A stretch of 64,000 nt of DNA, from positions 1-64,000 of the forward strand of contig CAVRZY010000097.1 in the NCBI GenBank assembly GCA_963725415.1, in the 5' to 3' direction. Below the pieces are notes generated by a model that worked only from the letters and a program-made list of their open reading frames with translations, searched no databases and was not told the DNA's origin. Each line of letters starts with the position of its first letter. Positions within the stretch are counted from its first letter, which is position 1. The DNA comes from CAVRZY01 sp963725415 (GTDB lineage: Bacteria > Acidobacteriota > Terriglobia > Bryobacterales > Bryobacteraceae). Below, one piece after another: positions 44,666 through 50,771 of the stretch. Made by a program: the position numbers and the translations under genes.

Positions 44666-44797
44666 TGATGTCAAGATGCGCCGCCGCCAATCCAGCCACC
44701 GGGATGGAAGCGCGCTGGTGGCGCCGCTCTGCTTCCCGGCGAGCTGCGAACATGTGCTATCATCGCGCAGCCTGATCCAGCAGGAAGGAGAGACAGA

Positions 44798-45790
44798 ATG
44801 GACCAGACCAGCCAGAATCGGTTGGGCACTGAGGAGCCCGGAAGACTCCCTGTTTTCCACGTCGAGGCCGGCTCAATTCCCGAAGCCTACTACGGGGCCC
44901 TCAAGGCGGTCCACTTTGGCGGACACACCTTGCGCACCCAGTACGACCGCCGCAACTCCGACGGCACGTTCTTCGACCCGCCCGGCAAGGACGCCAGAGT
45001 CACCATCCGGATCCGCGACCCGTTCGCCCAGCCGCGGTTTCCGGCGCTCAGCTATTGCGAGCGCGGGAAGTACATCGCCGAGTTCCTGGGCGCCAAGGAT
45101 CATCTGGTGGTTCCCTACCGAGAGCTTTTGAGCATGGTTCGCGAAGGGGAGGAGTTCGAGCCTACCCAGTGGCCCTACTGCTATCACCAGCGCCTCGCTG
45201 CCTACCCGCGGTCCGATGGGACCACCATGGACCAGTTCGAGCTGATCCTCGATAAGCTGGCAAAGGACCCTATCACCCGGCGAGCGGTTGCCACCACGCG
45301 AGTCCCTGAAATCGATCTTTTCATGACCGCGGACATGCCGTGCCTGGGCGAAGTTCAGTTGCGGGCCATCGAGGATGAAACGGGGCGGCTGGTCCTGAAC
45401 CTGCACGCAATGTGGCGCAGTCGGGATCTTTACAAGGCATGGGGCGACAATCTGATCGGGATCACCAATCTCCAAGCGCGGCTTGCCGCGCGCCTGGCGG
45501 AAAAGACCGCACGCCAGGTGCTCGTCGGCCCTTATAGCGAGACGAACGGATCGCTTCATATCTACGGACAGGACTACCAATCCAAAGGCATGGATAGGTT
45601 CTTCACGCGCTTTCCGACTTGCGAATCGTTTGTACAGCGGGCGCGCACCAGCGAGTTTTTGTGCGAGCGGGAGATCATCCCCCAGCTCGAGGATCTGCTC
45701 GCCGAAACGACCTGGAAATTTCCGCCGGTCGCTCTGGACTTAATTCGGGGATTGATCGACGACTTCCGTTCCGGGCGCTTTGTGCCTTAG
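44798..45790 (+). CDS. Orphan thymidylate-synthase-like protein
   Basis: A 330-residue protein with the main landmarks of the thymidylate synthase superfamily. FELILDKLAKDPITRRAVAT corresponds to the Arg-Arg helix, ADMPCLGEVQLR carries the nucleophile-type Cys182, MWRSRDLYKAWGDN matches the R-S-x-D phosphate-binding segment (207-210), and GSLHIYGQDY gives the H-x-Y pair (254/256). Sequence around these motifs differs from normal ThyA (L-G-x-P-F-N is replaced by AWGDNLIGIT). It may act on a nucleotide other than dUMP, such as a hydroxymethylase. The ATG follows AGGAAGGAGAGACAGA. No folate or nucleotide genes are adjacent. Confidence 0.7.
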   Translation: MDQTSQNRLGTEEPGRLPVFHVEAGSIPEAYYGALKAVHFGGHTLRTQYDRRNSDGTFFDPPGKDARVTIRIRDPFAQPRFPALSYCERGKYIAEFLGAKDHLVVPYRELLSMVREGEEFEPTQWPYCYHQRLAAYPRSDGTTMDQFELILDKLAKDPITRRAVATTRVPEIDLFMTADMPCLGEVQLRAIEDETGRLVLNLHAMWRSRDLYKAWGDNLIGITNLQARLAARLAEKTARQVLVGPYSETNGSLHIYGQDYQSKGMDRFFTRFPTCESFVQRARTSEFLCEREIIPQLEDLLAETTWKFPPVALDLIRGLIDDFRSGRFVP

Positions 45791-45798
45791 TACTTTGT

Positions 45799-45897
45799 GT
45801 GGCGCGGCCTTCAGGCTGCTGGGTCGAGACTCGTCTCGACCCGCCACAGGCCTTGAGAAGAGTCTCGGCGCGGCAGGCACGAGTGCGCCCGCCACAG
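45799..45897. repeat. GTGGCGC-type double-hairpin repeat, copy d
   Basis: Starts with GTGGCGCGGCC nine bases after the TS-like stop codon. Hairpin 1 is perfect (GGGTCGAGA-CTCG-TCTCGACCC); hairpin 2 is degraded. It ends close to the truncated mazF-like frame at 45937. Confidence 0.75.
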
Positions 45898-45936
45898 CAC
45901 GATCAGATACGTCACCGTATCTGTGAAATGGAGTAC

Positions 45937-46038
45937 TTAATCGGCAGGGTCGAGCACTGGCCCCGTGGCCCGCCGCTTCTTGGTCTCAGCTTCATCCGTG
46001 AAGGGAAAGGCCAGCAGGACCAGATCGCCCGGCTCAAA
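45937..46038 (-). pseudogene. MazF/PemK-like toxin remnant
   Basis: The N-terminal third of a MazF-type toxin is visible: FEPGDLVLLAFPFTDEAETK, then KRRATGPVLDPAD and a stop. The P-G-D-L/V-V-L-L-x-F-P-F-T-D motif is diagnostic, but the remaining beta-barrel is absent and the DNA beyond is intergenic and repeat sequence. No clear start codon precedes Phe. It follows its antitoxin with a short overlap, as in intact modules. Confidence 0.65.
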
Positions 46039-46243
46039 GCTTGTCGTGGACGCTGTCACCGTCGCTATAGCCGCTGAAGATTTGCTCCTGCGTGATCCGC
46101 TGCCACTCCAGTTCCTCAGAGGAGTCCGGGCATACGACAATGACTTGAACCGGTGTGTCCCTGGGGATCCGCGCGGCCACATCCTTGGGGATCTGGAGAC
46201 TGTTGTCGGGACGGATGGTAGTCTGGAATTCCACCGCTTTCAT
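46034..46243 (-). CDS. AbrB/MazE-like antitoxin, partner of a broken toxin
   Basis: A 69-residue protein (MKAVEFQTTIRPDNSLQIPK, then DVAARIPRDTPVQVIVVCPD) with the swapped-hairpin pattern of AbrB-type DNA-binding antitoxins and an acidic C-terminal tail (EWQRITQEQIFSGYSDGDS) for toxin neutralisation. The ATG at 46243 is chosen because it begins the family sequence. The partner toxin is reduced to a fragment, so this antitoxin may be an orphan regulator. Confidence 0.62.
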   Translation of the reverse strand: MKAVEFQTTIRPDNSLQIPKDVAARIPRDTPVQVIVVCPDSSEELEWQRITQEQIFSGYSDGDSVHDKL

Positions 46244-46247
46244 CGTC

Positions 46248-46282
46248 TTCAATCTACCCGAATTCCCCCGCCCCTGCAACGA
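46248..46282. repeat. 35-base repeat shared with 33402-33436
   Basis: Exact second copy of the 35-base sequence found beside the tRNA-Ser gene. It lies immediately upstream of the antitoxin ATG, so it may contain or replace that gene's promoter. Confidence 0.7.
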
Positions 46283-46291
46283 GTATCGCTG

Positions 46292-46437
46292 CCTTGCCCT
46301 CCCCTAGTTTCTCGACGGGCGGATTTGGCAAGGGCAATTCGGGGACAGGCAACGAATTTGGAGGACAAAATTCGTCGCCTGTCCCCGAATTGCGCTGACT
46401 GCTGTGCCATGAGCGGCAAAACTAGGGGAGGGCAAGG
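46292..46437. mobile_element. MITE-like nested inverted repeat
   Basis: A 146-base non-coding element. Its ends are a perfect 19-base inverted repeat (CCTTGCCCTCCCCTAGTTT at 46292-46310, complementary to 46419-46437). Inside lies a second, 25-base inverted pair (46335-46359 and 46368-46392) with one mismatch and an 8-base loop. The inner arms contain CAATTCGGGGACAGGC, related to the GTAATTCGGG repeat family. The structure suggests a non-autonomous mobile element or a large cruciform; no clear target-site duplication is seen and no transposase is in the window. Confidence 0.55.
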
Positions 46438-46496
46438 TGCCGCTGCCTCTCGTTTGCGATAATGCCAAGTAACCGCTAAAGTCGGTCGGTGGAAAC

Positions 46497-47228
46497 ATGA
46501 CTAGCCAATCGGAGATGCTGCTCCCGGGGCCAAGGGCCGCCGTCGGGTTTCAACCACAGTTCCTGGACTTCCAGCGAGGCATCCGCGTAGGCAACCTGGA
46601 AGAGAACGAGCGCATCACCCGCATTCTCAAGCTGGCGCTGGAAGCGCGCTACGGGCAGCCATTCATCACCGAGCGCTGGGGCCGCGGCGTCTACTGGCAA
46701 TGGATCGGCTACCTGCTCCGGGCCAATCGCACGGCCAAGCCTCTCTCCGCCCACGTCAGCTTCGGCTGCGCGAAGTTCTTCCTCTCCCTGGACAGGGACG
46801 AGCAGCTCTTCAAGTGTGGCCTGCAAGTCGAGCGCGGCTTCGTTAAAGCCCCGCGCGAGGCCCGCGACTGCGAGTTGCGCCCGGACTGGGACTGGCACCG
46901 GCTGCTCGCGGCGCTCCGCCCGCGCAGCCCCATGGAGCGCGAGCTGAAACACTTGCTGCGCGAAGGATTCCTGCTGTGGGCCGGAAGCTGGGAAGCCGAG
47001 CCGGCCTATTTTTCTCAAGCCAATCTCCCCGGCCTCCTGAAACTGCGCCGGCTGCTTCAAGCCGCGCCCAAGAGCCGCTGGGCCGGCTTTCAACTCTTCT
47101 ACCCGATGCGCGAAAAAGAGGTGCGCAACACCACCGGCGTGGACCTGGTCGAATCCATGCTGGCGGTGTTCAACGAAGTGACCCCGGCCATGAACCTGTG
47201 CATGCAGATCCGGCTGCCGGAACCCTGA
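46497..47228 (+). CDS. Conserved protein of unknown function, first gene of the redox operon
   Basis: A 243-residue soluble protein without signal peptide, membrane segment or recognised domain. Notable segments are ARYGQPFITERWGRGVYWQW, HVSFGCAKFFLSLDRDEQLF and WAGFQLFYPMREKEVRNTTG; it is mixed alpha/beta and rich in Trp and Arg. It is followed after 12 bases by the polyferredoxin gene, so it is probably co-transcribed with 47241-50614. GGTGGAAAC precedes the ATG. Confidence 0.6.
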   Translation: MTSQSEMLLPGPRAAVGFQPQFLDFQRGIRVGNLEENERITRILKLALEARYGQPFITERWGRGVYWQWIGYLLRANRTAKPLSAHVSFGCAKFFLSLDRDEQLFKCGLQVERGFVKAPREARDCELRPDWDWHRLLAALRPRSPMERELKHLLREGFLLWAGSWEAEPAYFSQANLPGLLKLRRLLQAAPKSRWAGFQLFYPMREKEVRNTTGVDLVESMLAVFNEVTPAMNLCMQIRLPEP

Positions 47229-47240
47229 GGAAGATCCGTC

Positions 47241-48902
47241 TTGAGCCACCTGACTCTGACCAGACTTCGCCGGCTGTCGCAAATCGTTTTCTTCGCGCTG
47301 TTCCTGTTTCTGCTTTTCCAGACCGAATTTCGCGGCTCTTTGCGCGGCGCCAAAGGGGACATTCGACTCCCTTACCCCGTCAGCATCTTCCTGGAGGCTG
47401 ACCCGCTGGTTGGCATCTCGAATGCCCTTTCCACCGGCGCTCTCTATCGAGGGCTTCTCTGGAGCCTGGTCATCATCCTCCCCGCCTTCTTTCTGGGCCG
47501 TTTTTTCTGCGGCTGGATCTGCCCGCTGGGCACCTTGAACCACTTCTTCAGCAACTTCAAATCCGAAAAGAAGCGGGGCAAGCGACTGATCGAGTCCAAC
47601 CGTTACAAGCAATGGCAGGCTCTCAAGTATTACCTGCTGATCGCCGGGCTGGTGTCGGCCCTTTTCGGAAGCGGGATTCTGGGCCTCCTGGACCCCATCT
47701 CGCTGACCGTGCGCTCCCTGGCGCTTACCATCCTGCCGGGGCTGAACTACGCTTTCAATGCGCTGTTCGACTTCCTGTACCACACCCAGGCGCGCGCCCT
47801 CCGCTTCGCTGCCGACGCTCTCCATTTCCTCTTGAAAGACACCTTGCTCAGCTTCCGCCAGCCCTACTTTCGCCAGGGTTTCTTTCTGGGTCTGATCTTC
47901 GTCACGATCCTGGCGCTCAATCTCCGGATCACGCGATTCTGGTGCCGGGCGCTCTGCCCGCTGGGAGCTTTGTTGGGGGCCCTGTCCCGCTGGTCGATCC
48001 TGGGTCTGGAGAAGAGCTCCAGCCATTGCGAGGACTGCAATCGCTGCCTGCTGCACTGCCAGGGCGGGGACGATCCCATCCCCGGCGCACGCTGGCGCAA
48101 AGTCGAATGTCATCTCTGTCTCAACTGTGTCGGGGACTGCCCCGAAAGCGGGATCAAGTTCAAATTCTTCCCCGCCACAGCGGCCACCGTCGAAGGCCCC
48201 AACCTTCAGCGCCGCAAAGCCGTCACCAGCCTGGCAGCCGGCGCGGCCCTTTTGCCTCTTTTCCGCAGCGCCACGGGATTGACCGTCGAACATCATGACC
48301 GGCTCGTCCGCCCTCCCGGCGCTCTGGACGAGAAGAGCTTCCTGGAGCGCTGCATCCGCTGCGGCGAATGCATGAAGGTATGCCCGAACAACGCCCTGCA
48401 TCCGAGTTTCGTTGAAGCCGGCCTCGAGGGCCTCTGGACGCCCGTTTTGGTATCGCGTATCGGGTATTGCGAGCCGAGCTGCGTGCTCTGCGGCCAGGTT
48501 TGTCCCACGGGCGCGATCTGGGAGTTCACCTCGAGCCAGAAGGCGTGGGTGGTCGAACGGCCCGACAAGAACGTGAAGCCCATCCGCATCGGCACCGCGT
48601 TCTACGACCACGGGCGCTGCCTGCCCTGGGCCATGGCGACCGAGTGCATTGTCTGCGAGGAGTGGTGCCCCACCTCTCCCAAGGCCATCTACCTGCGGCC
48701 CGTGCAGGTAATGGACGCAGAAGGTAAAGTAAAGCAGGTGCGGCAACCTTACGTGGATCCGGAGCGCTGCGTGGGCTGCGGCGCCTGCGAGTTCGCGTGT
48801 CCCGTCAAAGACCGCCCGGCTATCTACGTCACCAGCATCGGAGAAAGCCGCTCGAAAACCAACCAAATCCTGCTCAAACGGCCCAAGAGAGGATCGGGAT
48901 GA
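47241..48902 (+). CDS. Membrane polyferredoxin, NapH/NosR-like
   Basis: A 553-residue protein. The N-terminal membrane part has several helices (IVFFALFLFLLFQTEF, LLWSLVIILPAFFLG) and the paired motifs FCGWICPLG and WCRALCPLG of NapH/NosR/CcoG proteins. Cys clusters CEDCNRCLLHC and CHLCLNCVGDC follow. Then comes an RRKAVTSLAAGAALLPLF hydrophobic segment resembling an internal Tat-type sequence, and four more clusters (CIRCGECMKVC, CEPSCVLCGQVC, CIVCEEWC, CVGCGACEFAC). It can bind several [4Fe-4S] clusters and pass electrons from the quinone pool or cytoplasm across the membrane. A TTG at 47241 after GAGGAAGATC is the probable start. The stop overlaps the next ATG. Confidence 0.85.
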   Translation: MSHLTLTRLRRLSQIVFFALFLFLLFQTEFRGSLRGAKGDIRLPYPVSIFLEADPLVGISNALSTGALYRGLLWSLVIILPAFFLGRFFCGWICPLGTLNHFFSNFKSEKKRGKRLIESNRYKQWQALKYYLLIAGLVSALFGSGILGLLDPISLTVRSLALTILPGLNYAFNALFDFLYHTQARALRFAADALHFLLKDTLLSFRQPYFRQGFFLGLIFVTILALNLRITRFWCRALCPLGALLGALSRWSILGLEKSSSHCEDCNRCLLHCQGGDDPIPGARWRKVECHLCLNCVGDCPESGIKFKFFPATAATVEGPNLQRRKAVTSLAAGAALLPLFRSATGLTVEHHDRLVRPPGALDEKSFLERCIRCGECMKVCPNNALHPSFVEAGLEGLWTPVLVSRIGYCEPSCVLCGQVCPTGAIWEFTSSQKAWVVERPDKNVKPIRIGTAFYDHGRCLPWAMATECIVCEEWCPTSPKAIYLRPVQVMDAEGKVKQVRQPYVDPERCVGCGACEFACPVKDRPAIYVTSIGESRSKTNQILLKRPKRGSG

Positions 48903-49423
48903 CTAGGCTCCTTTGTCGGGCGGTCCCCCTGGACCGCCAGCCGACCCCCTGGTCGGCTTCTGCCGCCGTGATCGCAGCAGCGTGCCTGCTCCTCGGCTGC
49001 GCCCCCAAACCCGCCCAGCTTTTCCCCGAAACTGGCGAGGTCCCGGCCTGGAGCAGGACCGGCCAGACGCGCACCTTCGAGGCCGCCAATCTCTGGCAGT
49101 ACGTCAACGGCGACGCCGACCGCTACGTCCGGGCCGGCCTCCAGCGAACTCTAACCACCGACTATCGTTACCAGGACAAGACCGAGGCCGTGGCGGACAT
49201 CCACATCATGGCAGCGCCGGAAGGTGCCACAAAAATCTTCGAATCCGAATCCTCCGCGGGCAGCCAGCCCGTCCAATTGGGCGACGCCGGTCGCCTCTAC
49301 GGCGCCAGTCTGACCTTCCGCAAGGGTCCTTACTTCGTGCGCCTGGTCGCCTACCAGAGCGCGCCCGAGACGGGAAAGGCGCTGCTCGAGCTGGCCCGCG
49401 CCATCGAAGGCAAACTGAAGTGA
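48899..49423 (+). CDS. DUF6599-like lipoprotein
   Basis: A 174-residue lipoprotein. The signal peptide ends in the lipobox LLLGC (AAVIAAACLLLGCAPKP), so the mature protein would be anchored by the Cys at about residue 34. The conserved block NLWQYVNGDADRYVRAGLQR and the later ATKIFESESS match the DUF6599 family, often found beside iron-sulphur proteins. The N-terminal region is unusual: bases 48918-48957 are a copy of the CCCCCTGG hairpin repeat and encode the residues between the ATG and the hydrophobic core (RAVPLDRQPTPW). The start overlaps the previous stop by four bases (ATGA). Confidence 0.75.
   Translation: MTRLLCRAVPLDRQPTPWSASAAVIAAACLLLGCAPKPAQLFPETGEVPAWSRTGQTRTFEAANLWQYVNGDADRYVRAGLQRTLTTDYRYQDKTEAVADIHIMAAPEGATKIFESESSAGSQPVQLGDAGRLYGASLTFRKGPYFVRLVAYQSAPETGKALLELARAIEGKLK
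48918..48957. repeat. CCCCCTGG hairpin repeat inside a coding region
   Basis: Two perfect hairpins, GGCGGTCC-CCCT-GGACCGCC and GCCGACC-CCCT-GGTCGGC, match modules of the elements at 5072 and 30764. They lie in frame in the signal-peptide coding part of the lipoprotein gene, and would also form a stable structure in the early mRNA. Confidence 0.75.
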
Positions 49424-49438
49424 AGGAGCTGCAAGACC

Positions 49439-50614
49439 ATGGAACGCCGTGAATTCATTCAGACCGCCGTTGCTGCGGGTCTGGGCCTGCCGAGCGGGCC
49501 GAGCGAAATCGAACAAGCTGCCCGCAAGGTCGGACGCTTGCCGCGTCGCAAGCTCGGCAACAGCGCCCGCGAGATCTCCGTCCTGGTCGGCGCCGGCGAC
49601 TGGGCCCCCGAAGCCGTCGAAGCCGGCATCCTCTCCGGCATCAACTTCTGGCATGGGGCCGATGAGTGGCAGAGACCGCCCCAGGCCATCCTCCAGAATC
49701 GCGAGGCCCACTACTGTCAGATCTGCGTGGATCGCGTCCGCGGCAACCATGAAACCGGCCAGATCGACGATGAAGCGCATTACCAGTTCCTGAAGCAAGC
49801 CGCCAAACGCACCGGGCTGCGCTACTTCGACGACATGCAATTCCACTTCGGCTATCACAGTGTGGCCGAGCTTAAGAAGAATCGGGCCTTCATCCGCGCC
49901 TTCGAAAGGCTGAAGAAGGAAGGCCTGGTGCGTCATCTGTGCCTCTCCCAGCACAGCTACGACGGCAACTCGAGGGTGCCTGGCGGGCAGAGCGCCGCCG
50001 AAATCCTCACCGCGGTGATCCAGGACGGCCTCTACGAGCACGCCCAGTTCCTCTACTCCTATGGCGAGGACGCGGCGACGAACGAGTTCGTGGCCCTGGC
50101 CAAACGGAAAGGCTTCGGAACCATCGCCATGAAGACCGCGCGCGGCGCTGGCCGCATGGCGCAGGACCGCGGCTTCATGAAGAGCTTCCCTGCGGGAACC
50201 ACACCCTATCACGCGCTGGCGCGCTGGCTCACCACGCGCACCCAGCTCGATGCGGCGGTCATCCGCATCAACAGCCTGAGCCAGTTCGTGGACACTTACT
50301 CCGGGGCGGGCAAGGAGCTGCGCGCGGCGGATTCCCAAGCCATCCGCCGAATGACCGCCTACGCGGACCAGGAAGTCTGCCGCCTGTGCAACCAATGCAT
50401 GAGTCATTGCCCACAGCGCCTGCCCATCGCCGACATCCTGCGCTATGAGCGCTACGCCACCGACTACCGAGACACAGCTCGCGCCCGCCGTCTCTACGCC
50501 CAGCTCGACCGGCAGGCCGATTCCTGCATTGCCTGCAACACCTGCCTCTCCCACTGCCCTCAGGGACTACGCATCCCCGCCAAGCTCGCCGCCGCCCACC
50601 GCCTCCTCGGCTAG
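49439..50614 (+). CDS. Tat-exported aldo/keto reductase with two C-terminal [4Fe-4S] motifs
   Basis: A 391-residue protein with a twin-arginine-like leader (MERREFIQTAVAAGLGLPSG). An aldo/keto-reductase barrel follows (GILSGINFWHGADEW, EGLVRHLCLSQHSYD, GFGTIAMKTARGAGRMAQD). The C-terminus carries two ferredoxin-like clusters, CRLCNQCMSHCP and CIACNTCLSHCP. This resembles AKRs of the YdhF/Fe-S type that couple a carbonyl reduction to ferredoxin rather than free NADPH. Export with cofactors is expected via Tat. It follows the lipoprotein by 15 bases and probably accepts electrons from the polyferredoxin (inferred). Confidence 0.83.
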   Translation: MERREFIQTAVAAGLGLPSGPSEIEQAARKVGRLPRRKLGNSAREISVLVGAGDWAPEAVEAGILSGINFWHGADEWQRPPQAILQNREAHYCQICVDRVRGNHETGQIDDEAHYQFLKQAAKRTGLRYFDDMQFHFGYHSVAELKKNRAFIRAFERLKKEGLVRHLCLSQHSYDGNSRVPGGQSAAEILTAVIQDGLYEHAQFLYSYGEDAATNEFVALAKRKGFGTIAMKTARGAGRMAQDRGFMKSFPAGTTPYHALARWLTTRTQLDAAVIRINSLSQFVDTYSGAGKELRAADSQAIRRMTAYADQEVCRLCNQCMSHCPQRLPIADILRYERYATDYRDTARARRLYAQLDRQADSCIACNTCLSHCPQGLRIPAKLAAAHRLLG

Positions 50615-50648
50615 CGAGGCCTTCGACCCCAAACCGGCCAAACTTCCT

Positions 50649-50740
50649 CACCGCAAAGACGCAGAGGCATAGAAGGAACGCGGAGAAAAACTTTCAAAAT
50701 TTCTCTGCGTTCCCTCGGCGTTCTTTGCGTCTCCGCGGTG
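50649..50740. repeat. Imperfect palindrome with GCAAAGACGCAGAG / CTTTGCGTC arms
   Basis: A 92-base inverted repeat between convergent genes (AKR and receptor 3). The left arm CACCGCAAAGACGCAGAG pairs imperfectly with the right arm CTTTGCGTCTCCGCGGTG, with inner arms GAACGCGGAGAAAA / TTTCTCTGCGTTCC. Such 'GCAAAGACGCAGAG' sequences are widely dispersed in environmental genomes. It is likely to terminate transcription in both directions. Confidence 0.7.
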
Positions 50741-50771
50741 AAGACTCAGGCCGCTCTGAGGCGGAGCCTCG

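Noticed and set aside
44798..45790. A standard thyA gene
   Set aside because: Key motifs are only partly conserved, so I call it thymidylate-synthase-like without a gene symbol.
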